From Lachnospiraceae bacterium (GTDB lineage: Bacteria > Bacillota > Clostridia > Lachnospirales > Lachnospiraceae): a stretch of DNA of 64,000 nt. A program made the position numbers and the translations under genes. The notes beneath the pieces are model-generated. The model was not told the DNA's origin, ran no database searches, and saw only the letters and a list, made by a program, of their open reading frames with translations. Positions 1 to 7,555 of this stretch are shown here, one piece after another. How positions within the stretch are numbered: position 1 is the first letter of the stretch; each line of letters opens with the position of its first letter. The stretch spans positions 62,001-126,000 of the forward strand of contig JAKSRM010000001.1 in the NCBI GenBank assembly GCA_024403615.1. Direction: 5' to 3'.

Positions 1-275
1 TCACCTTTCTCCAAACCTTTCAGTTGGGAAGCCATCTGGTTGAATTCTTCTTCCTGACGAACGATTTTAATAATAGCAGGAAGGAGCTCTTCACATTCTT
101 TTGTAGGGGTTACACCGGAATGAGTACGGTTTAACAGAATAATGTCGGATTCTTCTTCCAAAGAAGAAATGGCACGGCTAACACCAGATGGAGTATATCC
201 AAGAGCGTCTGCTGCGTCGCTTAAACTTCCGGTTTCAATAGTTTTCAGCAAAATCTTATATTTCTCAGTATCCAT
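1..275 (-). CDS. LysR-family transcriptional regulator, N-terminal part (cut by window edge)
   Basis: About 91 residues are visible, starting MDTEKYKILLKTIETGS at 275 with an AAGGAG ribosome binding site just upstream (complement of 281-290). The N-terminus reads as a LysR winged helix-turn-helix: SLSDAADALGYTPSGVSRAI matches the family's 'aA..L..sqpavS..I' recognition helix, followed by a LEEE wing entry and a TxxG segment. The effector-binding domain lies outside the window. It diverges from the metY-like gene across a palindrome, the classic arrangement for a LysR protein controlling its neighbour, so control of metY and the MATE gene is inferred. The family call is secure; the regulon is a guess. 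Confidence 0.85.
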   Translation of the reverse strand, partial: MDTEKYKILLKTIETGSLSDAADALGYTPSGVSRAISSLEEESDIILLNRTHSGVTPTKECEELLPAIIKIVRQEEEFNQMASQLKGLEKG

Positions 276-299
276 TTTTTCTCCTTTCGGGCATGAGGT

Positions 300-396
300 G
301 TCTGCAAAGCGGACGGAGTCCTGATGCCTGTTCCGCAAAGCGGAACGATACTTCTTTCAAACTCTTAGAAGGTTTGACTGATTTGCAAAATGCAAA
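300..396. other. structured leader region of the lysR gene
   Basis: Three short hairpins lie between the lysR start and its likely promoter. GTTCCGC/GCGGAAC occupies 330-346 with a 3-nt loop. TCAAAC pairs with GTTTGA around 357-376. TTTGCA/TGCAAA occupies 382-396. They would be in the 5' untranslated part of the lysR mRNA. No known riboswitch class is recognised, and the function is unknown. Confidence 0.35.
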
Positions 397-417
397 GAAC
401 AATGTTTCAATAAAATC

Positions 418-446
418 AAACTAGCACCGTTTTGACTATTTGTCAA
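418..446 (-). promoter_or_regulatory. candidate promoter of the lysR gene
   Basis: On the minus strand a perfect TTGACA (complement of 441-446) is followed 17 nt later by TAGTTT (complement of 418-423). The -35 is ideal and the -10 weak (3 of 6). Its position between the palindrome at 449-478 and the lysR start would leave a leader of roughly 135 nt. Confidence 0.45.
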
Positions 447-448
447 CA

Positions 449-478
449 CCCTATAGAAAACATATGGAAAATATAGGG
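449..478. promoter_or_regulatory. 30-bp palindromic operator candidate between lysR and metY
   Basis: Arms CCCTATA (449-455) and TATAGGG (472-478) are perfectly inverted around a central CATATG (461-466). Each arm is separated from the centre by a GAAAA pentamer. The site lies just upstream of the lysR -35 and about 65 bp upstream of the metY start. LysR proteins bind interrupted dyads in such divergent regions, so this is the natural candidate binding site. That is inference from position and symmetry. Confidence 0.5.
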
Positions 479-543
479 CAAATGGGTGTATACTTGCTTT
501 ACTATATTAGTTCAATAAAGCCTAGAAATAGAGAGGGAATAAA

Positions 544-1821
544 ATGAGTAAAAGTATTGAAACAACCTGTGTACAGTCTGGCTACTTTGCAAAAAATGGG
601 GAGCCTAGACAGATGCCAATCGTCCAGAGTACGACTTTCAAATATGACAACAGCGACTATATGGGAAAACTTTTTGACTTGGAGGCAGATGGATATTTTT
701 ATTCCAGACTTTCCAATCCTACCTGCGATAATGTAGCTAAGAAAATCTGTGATCTGGAAGGTGGCGTAGGAGCTATTCTGACTGCCAGTGGACAGGCTGC
801 AAACTTCTTTGCAGTATTTAATATCTGTGAGGCAGGAGATCATTTTATTGCCAGCAGCAGTATTTACGGAGGAACCTTCAACCTGTTTGGAACAACTATG
901 AAGAAAATGGGTATTGAGTGTACTTTCGTTGACCAGACCCTTCCATATGAAGAACTGGCAAAATATTTTAAGCCGAATACAAAATGCCTGTTTGGTGAGA
1001 CGCTGACAAATCCAACTGTAAATGTTTTGGATTTCGAAAAGTTTGCAAAATTAGCTCATGATCATGGAGTACCTTTCATTGTTGATAATACCTTTGCTAC
1101 TCCAATAAACTGCAGACCGTTTGAATATGGTGCAGATATTGTTGTTCATTCCACAACAAAATACATGGATGGACATGCAGGAACCATCGGTGGCGTTGTT
1201 GTGGATAGCGGAAACTTTGACTGGCTGGCTCATGCAGAAAAATTCCCAGGCTTAACCACTCCGGATGAGTCTTATCACGGAATCGTTTATGCGGAGAAGT
1301 TTGGCAAAGATGCATATATCCAGAAGGCTGTTTCCCAGCTTATGAGAGATTTAGGACCAGTGCAGTCTCCACAGAATGCGTTCTATCTGAACTTAGGTCT
1401 GGAGTCCTTATATGTAAGAATGAAACAGCATTGCGGAAATGCTTATAAAGTTGCAAAATATTTAAAGAATCATGAAAAAGTTGCATGGGTAAAATATCCA
1501 GGTTTGGAAGATGATGACGAGTATGCAATGGCTCAGAAATATATGCCAAATGGAACTTGTGGAGTTCTTTGCTTTGGCGTAAAGGGAAGCAGAGCAGATG
1601 CAGAGAAATTTATGGATGCTTTGAAATTAGCAACCATTGAGACTCATGTTGCAGATTCTCACACCTGTCTGTTACATCCAGCAAGCCATACCCATAGACA
1701 GATGACAGAAGAACAGCTGAAAGAAGCTGGCGTAGCTCCAGACTTGATCCGGTTCTCCGTAGGACTGGAAAACGCAGACGACATTATAGAAGACTTAAGT
1801 CAAGCTTTAGATATTATTTAA
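544..1821 (+). CDS. metY: O-acetylhomoserine sulfhydrylase-like PLP enzyme (Cys/Met metabolism family)
   Basis: A 425-residue PLP enzyme of the Cys/Met-metabolism family, preceded by GAGAGGGA at 530-537. The PLP lysine is K206 in STTKYMDGHAG, and the substrate/phosphate-binding YGGT is at 108-111. Length, the SLYVRMKQHCGNA segment and the late LLHPASHTHRQ block resemble O-acetylhomoserine aminocarboxypropyltransferases (MetY), which make homocysteine from O-acetylhomoserine and sulfide. Methionine gamma-lyases are usually nearer 400 residues and share the fold, so that activity cannot be excluded. The MATE gene follows after 25 bp, probably in the same transcript. The divergent LysR gene and palindrome suggest regulated expression. 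Confidence 0.8.
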   Translation: MSKSIETTCVQSGYFAKNGEPRQMPIVQSTTFKYDNSDYMGKLFDLEADGYFYSRLSNPTCDNVAKKICDLEGGVGAILTASGQAANFFAVFNICEAGDHFIASSSIYGGTFNLFGTTMKKMGIECTFVDQTLPYEELAKYFKPNTKCLFGETLTNPTVNVLDFEKFAKLAHDHGVPFIVDNTFATPINCRPFEYGADIVVHSTTKYMDGHAGTIGGVVVDSGNFDWLAHAEKFPGLTTPDESYHGIVYAEKFGKDAYIQKAVSQLMRDLGPVQSPQNAFYLNLGLESLYVRMKQHCGNAYKVAKYLKNHEKVAWVKYPGLEDDDEYAMAQKYMPNGTCGVLCFGVKGSRADAEKFMDALKLATIETHVADSHTCLLHPASHTHRQMTEEQLKEAGVAPDLIRFSVGLENADDIIEDLSQALDII

Positions 1822-1846
1822 TTGATTTTTTGAAAAGAGGCAGAAA

Positions 1847-3217
1847 ATGGACGCTACAGAAAAAATGCAGAAAAAAGCTGCAAAGGGTGATTTAACCCAG
1901 GGAAGCGTAGGTAAAAAACTGGTTTTATTCGCAGTTCCGTTAGCCATTGCCAGTTTGGTACAGGCTTTGTACAACTTAGCAGACATGGCTATCGTAGGTC
2001 ATTTCGTAGGTTCTGCTGGTATGTCGGCAGTTACTATGGGAGGCCTGATTATTAACGTAGTTCTAGCCATTGCCAATGGTTTGTCTAATGGCGGTTCCGT
2101 ATTTATGGGACAGCTTTTTGGTGCGAAGAAAGCTGATAAAATTAAAGAGGTAGCAGGAACGATGCTGACCGGTTTTGCCGCATTAGCTGTTATTGTTACC
2201 ATTATCATTCTTTGCTTAGGAAGAACGATTCTGATTGCTATGAAAGCTCCGGCAGAATCCTTTGAGGATGCCGTTACTTATTTGCTGATTTATGTAGCCG
2301 GAACGATTTTCGTCTATATGTATAACGTTTTGGCAGGTGTATTACGATCTGTCGGAAAGACAACTCCAAGTATGATTGCAGTTTTGGTTACGGCAATCTT
2401 AAATGTAATTTTGGACTTCTTATTCGTAGGACCTTTCAAAATGGGTGTTGCCGGCGCAGCTCTTGCAACCATTATTTCCCAGTGCGGAAGTATGCTGATT
2501 ATGGTTTACTATGTTAAAAAGGAAGGCTTGTTTGATTTCAAATGGAAATCCTTTGGCATTGACTGGAGCTTAATGAAGGTCGTATTGAAAATCGGTTTCC
2601 CTCAGGCTCTTCAGTTTGGACTTACGGTTGTTTCCTATGTATTCATCAGCGGATTCGTAAACCAGTATGGTGTATTTGCTAGTGCAGCTTCCGGCGCTAC
2701 TTCTAAAATCTGGAGTTTTGAGGTTCTGCCAGCACAGGCAATCCAGATGGCTACGATGACCTTAACCGCTCAGAATCTTCCTCGTGGAAACATCGACAGA
2801 ATCAAAAAGGGCCTGATCATTGGTATGATTATCGCGTTCTGTATGTCTGGTATTTTCTGGGCAGCAGCTCAGTTATTCCCAGAGGCTATGCTTTCTGTAT
2901 TTACCAGCGATGCAAACGTTATTGCAGTCGGCACTAGATATTTCCAGATTCTGCTGACCAGTGGTATCTTTGAAAGTCTGATGTTCTGTATGTTTGGTGT
3001 TATTCAGGGATCTGGACATACGGTATATACGTTCTTCTGTGCGATTCTTTCCGCTATAGTTGTACGTATTTCTCTGGTAGCCATCTTTGACGCTTTCACA
3101 ACTTTAGGCTTCAACGGAATCGCCATTGCGTATGTTTGCGCACCGGCAGCCAGCGGATTAGCAGCTTTGATTTTCATCCTTACCGGAAAGTGGAAAAAGA
3201 GCAGAGTTCGTGTATAA
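1847..3217 (+). CDS. MATE family multidrug/metabolite efflux transporter
   Basis: A 456-residue integral membrane protein with about 12 hydrophobic segments in two pseudo-repeats. The N-terminal half carries the MATE signature region (VPLAIASLVQALYNLADM, then a VGHFVG loop), and a second copy-like segment begins near residue 240 (IGFPQALQFGL). Family members exchange Na+ or H+ for cationic drugs or metabolites. The 25-bp gap after metY suggests co-transcription, so export of a sulfur compound is possible but unproven. A strong hairpin terminator follows at 3246. The substrate cannot be read from the sequence. Confidence 0.9.
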   Translation: MDATEKMQKKAAKGDLTQGSVGKKLVLFAVPLAIASLVQALYNLADMAIVGHFVGSAGMSAVTMGGLIINVVLAIANGLSNGGSVFMGQLFGAKKADKIKEVAGTMLTGFAALAVIVTIIILCLGRTILIAMKAPAESFEDAVTYLLIYVAGTIFVYMYNVLAGVLRSVGKTTPSMIAVLVTAILNVILDFLFVGPFKMGVAGAALATIISQCGSMLIMVYYVKKEGLFDFKWKSFGIDWSLMKVVLKIGFPQALQFGLTVVSYVFISGFVNQYGVFASAASGATSKIWSFEVLPAQAIQMATMTLTAQNLPRGNIDRIKKGLIIGMIIAFCMSGIFWAAAQLFPEAMLSVFTSDANVIAVGTRYFQILLTSGIFESLMFCMFGVIQGSGHTVYTFFCAILSAIVVRISLVAIFDAFTTLGFNGIAIAYVCAPAASGLAALIFILTGKWKKSRVRV

Positions 3218-3245
3218 GTGATTGGATTTTAAGAAGTTATGAGAG

Positions 3246-3272
3246 GGGACTGGACTTCCAGTCCCTTATTAT
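3246..3272 (+). terminator. Rho-independent terminator after the MATE gene
   Basis: GGGACTGG (3246-3253) and CCAGTCCC (3258-3265) form an 8-bp perfect stem with a 4-nt loop, followed by TTATTATTT. It closes the metY-MATE unit. Confidence 0.8.
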
Positions 3273-3369
3273 TTAGAATGAGAAAAAGCAAAAAACACAG
3301 ATTTTACATAAAATCATTGTAACTTTGGTCTGTAAACAAGAATATTAGTAAGATACCGCGGAGGTTAAA

Positions 3370-4125
3370 ATGAAAAAATTAGCAGTATTATTAGCAGCAG
3401 CGTTATTGGTTGTTGGATGTCTTACCGCATGTGGCGGAACTCAGCCAGAACAGCCAGAGCAAGGAGGCTCATCTGTAGTGGAACCGATTCGTAGTGGAGT
3501 AGTAGAGCCAGGCATGGTTGCCGGTGGATGGACTGTTAACAGTGATGAAACAAAAGCATTCTTACCAGAAGGCTTTGAAGAAGTATTTAATAAAGCATTA
3601 GAAGGTTATGCCGGAATGGGCTTAGAACCAGTTGCTTATTTAGGAAGTCAGGTTGTAGCAGGAAGAAACCATATGGTTTTATGTAAAGGAACGACCGTAG
3701 CTGCAGAACCTATCACAGAATTAAAAGTTGCTGTAATCTACCAGGATCTGGAAGACAATGCAGAAATCACAAAAGTAACAGATTTTAATTTAGGCGCAAT
3801 TGCAGAGATGGATTCCAGCAAAACAGAAGCTGGTTTAGCGGGCGGATGGAATGTAACCGATACCTTTGGTGCTCCAAATATGCCAGTGGAAGTACAGGAA
3901 CCTTTTGATAAAGCAATGGAAGGTTTAACTGGCGTAAATTATCAGCCAATGGCATTCTTAGGAAGCCAGGTTGTAGCTGGTGCAAACTATGCAGTTCTTT
4001 GCCATGGAACTACCGTAACCGCGGAACCTACAAACAATATTTATGTAGTATACGTTTACGCAGGTCTTGACGGAACCGCTTCTGTAAATAACATTGTTTG
4101 TCTGAACTTAACGGATTTTTCATGA
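3370..4125 (+). CDS. lipoprotein with two tandem cystatin-like domains
   Basis: A 251-residue protein with a lipoprotein signal peptide: KK at the start, a hydrophobic run, then lipobox LTAC with C21 as the lipidated residue. A low-complexity Glu/Gln/Pro linker follows. Two repeats cover about residues 51-142 and 157-250. Each has a Gly-Gly-Trp near its N-terminus (52-54, 158-160), an amphipathic helix, and then the exact pentapeptide QVVAG (94-98 and 200-204), continuing as N-[HY]-x-VLC-x-GTTV. This order (N-terminal Gly, helix, QxVxG hairpin) is that of stefin/cystatin cysteine-protease inhibitors. A GGAGG ribosome binding site lies at 3360-3364. The gene is monocistronic between two terminators. 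Surface display and protease inhibition are inferred; no experimental homologue is recalled. Confidence 0.75.
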   Translation: MKKLAVLLAAALLVVGCLTACGGTQPEQPEQGGSSVVEPIRSGVVEPGMVAGGWTVNSDETKAFLPEGFEEVFNKALEGYAGMGLEPVAYLGSQVVAGRNHMVLCKGTTVAAEPITELKVAVIYQDLEDNAEITKVTDFNLGAIAEMDSSKTEAGLAGGWNVTDTFGAPNMPVEVQEPFDKAMEGLTGVNYQPMAFLGSQVVAGANYAVLCHGTTVTAEPTNNIYVVYVYAGLDGTASVNNIVCLNLTDFS

Positions 4126-4155
4126 GCTACAAAGTATTAACAGAATAGAGAAAAT

Positions 4156-4183
4156 AAAAGGAACCCTTTGGGGTTCCTTTTTT
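4156..4183. terminator. bidirectional terminator between convergent genes
   Basis: AAAAGGAACCC and GGGTTCCTTTT form a stem across a very short loop, with an A-run before and a T-run after. It can therefore serve both the rightward lipoprotein gene and the leftward sfsA gene. Confidence 0.85.
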
Positions 4184-4197
4184 GACCGTTTCAAATA

Positions 4198-5004
4198 TTA
4201 AATTTTCGTCCGTATCGGAGCGTGGAGGATCATCTCGTCTTCTGTTACCAAACAGTCGTAGGCAAGGACTTTTACGCCAGATTTTTTCGCATCGCTTAAA
4301 GTTTCTGCAAATATCGGGTCCTGAACCGTTGCCGGAGTAAAATACCGGATTTTGCTCATCTGAATCACAAATAGAACGGCTGTCTGATATCCATCTTGTA
4401 AAGCTTTCGAAAGCTCTTGTAAATGTTTCGTGCCTCGTTCCGTAGGAGCATCCGGAAAACTGACGATTCCATCCTGTTCTAAGGTCACACCTTTTACTTC
4501 CAGAAAAATCTTTTTTCGGGAAGTTTCCAGATAAAAGTCAAAACGGGAAGAACCATAGGTGGTTTCTGGCCGAATGGTTTTTATTTTGCCAAAAACATTG
4601 TCCGCTCCTTTTTGTAGCCATTCATAAACGGCTTTATTGGGAGCCTGGGAGTCCATGTTAATGAGTCGAATCTGGGAATCGGAACATTCTTTATAAACCG
4701 AAATCAGATCATAGGCCATTTTTCGCGTATTGGACTTGGCTTCGGCAGAATCTATCTTTTGGGCCTCTAAAGAAGCTGGGAAAAACTGCAGAATTACCGG
4801 AGCGCCGGGAACCAATAGTTCTTTACAACGGCCAGTATTTTTGACATGAACCGAAATAACTCCGCAAGGAACGGAGCAGAGAATGCCAGATGCCTTCAGC
4901 TGATTTTCTAAAGCCAGAGCATCCGCTGGTTCAATTTTTACATGGGCAATAAAACGGTTTGGCCGATCAAGAAAAACGCCCTTAAGAATATTGTTATATT
5001 TCAT
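4198..5004 (-). CDS. sfsA: SfsA-family DNA/RNA-binding nuclease-like protein
   Basis: A 268-residue SfsA protein. It has an OB-like N-terminal part (FLDRPNRFIAHV, then HVKNTGRCKELLVPGA) and a nuclease-like core: a SRFDFYLE strand, then FLEVKGVTLE with the catalytic-type E-x-K, then FPDAPTERGTKHL. Family members were first linked to maltose gene stimulation and resemble restriction-type nucleases; the physiological role is unclear. It is longer than the usual ~230 residues because of extra sequence around residues 90-120. It follows the CBS gene by 34 bp on the same strand, so the two are probably co-transcribed leftward. Confidence 0.9.
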   Translation of the reverse strand: MKYNNILKGVFLDRPNRFIAHVKIEPADALALENQLKASGILCSVPCGVISVHVKNTGRCKELLVPGAPVILQFFPASLEAQKIDSAEAKSNTRKMAYDLISVYKECSDSQIRLINMDSQAPNKAVYEWLQKGADNVFGKIKTIRPETTYGSSRFDFYLETSRKKIFLEVKGVTLEQDGIVSFPDAPTERGTKHLQELSKALQDGYQTAVLFVIQMSKIRYFTPATVQDPIFAETLSDAKKSGVKVLAYDCLVTEDEMILHAPIRTKI

Positions 5005-5038
5005 TGGTTACAAATTTAAGAATTCTATAGACAGAAAA

Positions 5039-5737
5039 CTAAAACTGGGCTGCGGCAACATCCCAAGCGGTGATAATGCCTAGAAGTTTTTCTTCGGATT
5101 TTCCATGTTCCGTTACGAAAACCATGCCGACTCTGTCTGATTGTTTTAATGCTTCGTCAAAAATATCGCTGATATTGGATAGAGTTTCATTTCTTGCCAC
5201 AAACCGGTAAGTTTCTGCAGGATGAGCTCCTAAAGGAAGATATTCCTCAATATCGCTGAATCTGGTTTCATTGGTAATGATGAGATTACCGTATAAAATA
5301 TAGTTCATCAAAGTATTGTCACTGAACACACCGACTACTTTGGAATTATCTAAAATCGGAACGTGGGTATAAGCCTTTTTAAACATGGAAGTCATTACGG
5401 AAAAAACTTTCGTTTCCATTCCGGCATATAAAACTTCTCCCATCGGAACATAAATGTCACTGGCAGTCAGGGGCTTTTGAATTCGCTGAATCGTTTCTTT
5501 CAGGAGGTCAATCATAGCATCCGTAGGCTCTACCGCATAATCGTCATCGATGCGAGGGCGATGGGTTAATAAATTCCGCACATCTCGGATGTAATCCAAT
5601 TCGGAACGGATGTTTTTAAATTCCGGCATACGTTGTAACTGGCTTACGGCAGTTCCGTCGCCTTTGACGGCAAATTCATTGACTGCTAATTCTTCCAGTT
5701 GCTTATATAAATCCAGAAATTCTTCACATTTATCCAT
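5039..5737 (-). CDS. CBS-domain protein with HEPN-like N-terminus
   Basis: 232 residues. The C-terminal part holds a CBS pair: the first at about 95-150 (VPMGEVLYAG, then THVPILDNSKVVGVFSD), the second at about 155-230 ending in LLGIITAWDV. CBS pairs bind adenine nucleotides and act as sensors. The first 90 residues are helical and contain RNLLTH (R54 to H59). This matches the R-x4-H spacing of HEPN ribonuclease domains, although the overall domain assignment rests on this short motif. The start is supported by the GGAGG-like sequence in the complement of 5743-5750. It is the first gene of the leftward pair with sfsA. The role is unknown. Confidence 0.75.
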   Translation of the reverse strand: MDKCEEFLDLYKQLEELAVNEFAVKGDGTAVSQLQRMPEFKNIRSELDYIRDVRNLLTHRPRIDDDYAVEPTDAMIDLLKETIQRIQKPLTASDIYVPMGEVLYAGMETKVFSVMTSMFKKAYTHVPILDNSKVVGVFSDNTLMNYILYGNLIITNETRFSDIEEYLPLGAHPAETYRFVARNETLSNISDIFDEALKQSDRVGMVFVTEHGKSEEKLLGIITAWDVAAAQF

Positions 5738-5790
5738 AATTCAACCTCCAATTTTGGTTATTATAACATAAGTATAGAATAAAAAACTAT

Positions 5791-5820
5791 ATGACAAGAG
5801 AATAGTACCTGTTGTATAAT
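5791..5820 (+). promoter_or_regulatory. sigma-A type promoter for the 5901 gene
   Basis: ATGACA (5791-5796), an 18-nt spacer and TATAAT (5815-5820). The -10 is perfect. It serves the small membrane protein gene and perhaps the UroD-family gene behind it. Confidence 0.6.
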
Positions 5821-5900
5821 ACAAAGGATTATTAATAAGATGGAGTAAGACTAATCTTTTGACATCGGAAGACTCTATATTATTTTGGGAGGTTTATGGA

Positions 5901-6284
5901 ATGAAATTTAATTCAAAAAAATTTAAAATGGCGGTTGCGACTGCGCTTGCATTTGTTACGATTTTATGTACCACGATTTTGTCTTTCGCAGCAGAAAGGG
6001 AGTCACATCCTTATGAGCCATATTCCGATAGAACAATTTTTATCGCCTGCGGTATTTTTGCAGTTGTAATTATTGTTGGTACTTGCACCTTTGGAATTAT
6101 TCTTCGTCGGGCCCAGAACCGTGCTCACAAAGAATGGCTGGATGCCAATAATTTGACAGAAGAAGAAGCACAGCAACAGGCAAAAGAATATAAGGAAGCG
6201 GAGAAAAAACGTAAACAAGCAATGCGAGCTAAAAAGAAAGCTAGAAGAAAAGCTATGCGTCAGATGAAAAAAATCAACAAATAG
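5901..6284 (+). CDS. small membrane protein with basic cytoplasmic tail, unknown function
   Basis: 127 residues from the ATG at 5901, chosen because GGGAGG at 5886-5891 sits at proper distance. An upstream in-frame start at 5859 lacks a binding site. An N-terminal hydrophobic segment (about 10-30, ending SFAA) looks like a signal peptide or first helix. A second transmembrane segment spans about 46-68 (IFIACGIFAVVIIVG). The remaining ~55 residues are a charged helix, first Glu/Gln-rich and then almost pure Lys/Arg. No family is recognised. The UroD-family gene begins 33 bp downstream. The basic tail could bind nucleic acid or phospholipid heads, but this is speculation. Confidence 0.7.
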   Translation: MKFNSKKFKMAVATALAFVTILCTTILSFAAERESHPYEPYSDRTIFIACGIFAVVIIVGTCTFGIILRRAQNRAHKEWLDANNLTEEEAQQQAKEYKEAEKKRKQAMRAKKKARRKAMRQMKKINK

Positions 6285-6317
6285 AATAGAAGGATTTCAT
6301 AAAGGGGGAAAAGAAAA

Positions 6318-7349
6318 ATGTTAACAGTAAAAGAAAATGTTAGAGAAACATTAAAAAAAGACGGACATCCGGATCGTTTTGTTAACCAGTTTGAATATTT
6401 GGGAATGACTTTTAGCCCTCAGGGTGGTGCAGGCGCTAGACCTGTTTATGGTGGACCAGCAGTTCAGAACGCATGGGGCGTTTATACACAGTGGCCAGAA
6501 GGCACACCAGGCCCATTCCCTGTACATACTCCAGACAAAATCGTTATTAAAGATATTGAGCATTGGCAGGATTACGTAAAAGTTCCTAAGGCTTCTGGTT
6601 TTTCAGATGCAGAATGGGAATTCCCATTAAAGATTGCAGAAAACATTGATAAAGAAAATCAGTTCTTATGCTCTATGGTAGCTCCTGGTTTATTTGAGCA
6701 GTGCCATCACTTAATGGAAATCCAGAGATTCCTTATGGCTTTCTATGAGAATCCAGACGAACTTCATGAAATCATCAATGTTCTGAAAGATTATGAACTG
6801 GAAATGGCAGAAGAAACTTGTTCTCACCTTCATCCAGAAGCAGTTTTCCATCATGATGACTGGGGCAGCCAGCTGTCCACCTTCATCTCTCCGGCTATGT
6901 TCGAAGACTTCTTCGTAGAGCCTTATAAAGAGATTTACGGATACTATCATGACCATGGTGTAGAACTGATTGTTCACCACGCTGACTCTTATTGTGCAAC
7001 CTTAGTTCCAGATATGATTGAAATTGGAATCGATATCTGGCAGGGCGCTATGAGCACCAACAACATTCCTGCTCTGGTAGAGGAATACAAGGGACAGATT
7101 GCTATTATGTCCGGTATTGACTCTGCATGGGTTGATAATCCAGAAAACTCTCGTGAGAATACAAAAGCATGGGTTAAGAAGGTTCTTGACGAATATGAAA
7201 CTCCAAACGGATTTATTCCTTGCATCACACAGGGAGGTCCTATGAGTACATTCAAGGGCGTTTATACGGATGCTTGTGAAGAGATTGCAGCTTACAATCA
7301 GGAAAGATTTGGCGTAAGCTCCAATGTTGGCTCAGGATTTGGTCGTTAA
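6318..7349 (+). CDS. uroporphyrinogen decarboxylase-family protein, probable corrinoid-linked methyltransferase
   Basis: 343 residues with the UroD TIM-barrel pattern, including a PDMIEIGIDIWQGAM segment and a late TQGGP loop. Such proteins not involved in haem synthesis (MtaA, MtbA, CmuA and demethylase components) move methyl groups between cobalamin and thiols, using a zinc site of His and two Cys. Here HHADSYC (H220/H221, C226) and PCITQGG (C302) could supply it, but the usual H-x-C spacing is stretched, so metal binding is uncertain. GGGG at 6304-6307 precedes the start and a terminator follows at 7371. No corrinoid protein gene is adjacent. A methyl-donor role for the CODH/ACS system in this window is possible but unproven. 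Confidence 0.75.
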   Translation: MLTVKENVRETLKKDGHPDRFVNQFEYLGMTFSPQGGAGARPVYGGPAVQNAWGVYTQWPEGTPGPFPVHTPDKIVIKDIEHWQDYVKVPKASGFSDAEWEFPLKIAENIDKENQFLCSMVAPGLFEQCHHLMEIQRFLMAFYENPDELHEIINVLKDYELEMAEETCSHLHPEAVFHHDDWGSQLSTFISPAMFEDFFVEPYKEIYGYYHDHGVELIVHHADSYCATLVPDMIEIGIDIWQGAMSTNNIPALVEEYKGQIAIMSGIDSAWVDNPENSRENTKAWVKKVLDEYETPNGFIPCITQGGPMSTFKGVYTDACEEIAAYNQERFGVSSNVGSGFGR

Positions 7350-7370
7350 GAATTAACTTTGATTTTGTTT

Positions 7371-7403
7371 TAGGACGTGGGATAAAACCTACGTCCTATT
7401 TTT
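7371..7403 (+). terminator. Rho-independent terminator after the UroD-family gene
   Basis: TAGGACGT (7371-7378) pairs with ACGTCCTA (7391-7398), with additional GG/CC pairing inside, and is followed by TTTTT. Confidence 0.85.
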
Positions 7404-7419
7404 ATGCATAAATAATTAG

Positions 7420-7478
7420 GTAAACCACAATAAATAGAGATTTTTTGCTGTAAACCTCACAATATGTGGTGTGTTTAC
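7420..7478. promoter_or_regulatory. repeated GTAAACC/GGTTTAC-type sites upstream of dfrA
   Basis: GTAAACCACA at 7420-7429 is nearly repeated as GTAAACCTCACA at 7450-7461. It is then mirrored by TGTGGTGTGTTTAC at 7465-7478. Copies two and three form an inverted pair ending 1 bp before the -35 at 7480. The layout fits an operator or activator site; the protein is unknown. Confidence 0.4.
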
Positions 7479-7479
7479 G

Positions 7480-7508
7480 TTGATTTTAAGAGCGTCATTT
7501 GGTATCAT
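7480..7508 (+). promoter_or_regulatory. promoter of dfrA
   Basis: TTGATT (7480-7485), a 17-nt spacer and TATCAT (7503-7508), about 48 bp upstream of the chosen start codon. Confidence 0.6.
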
Positions 7509-7555
7509 TAATTATCTATGGGCATAGACTTATTTTTGATGAAAGAGGACCGTAT

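Noticed and set aside
544..1821. methionine gamma-lyase
   Set aside because: Length and conserved blocks match O-acetylhomoserine sulfhydrylases better, although the fold is shared and activity cannot be proved from sequence.
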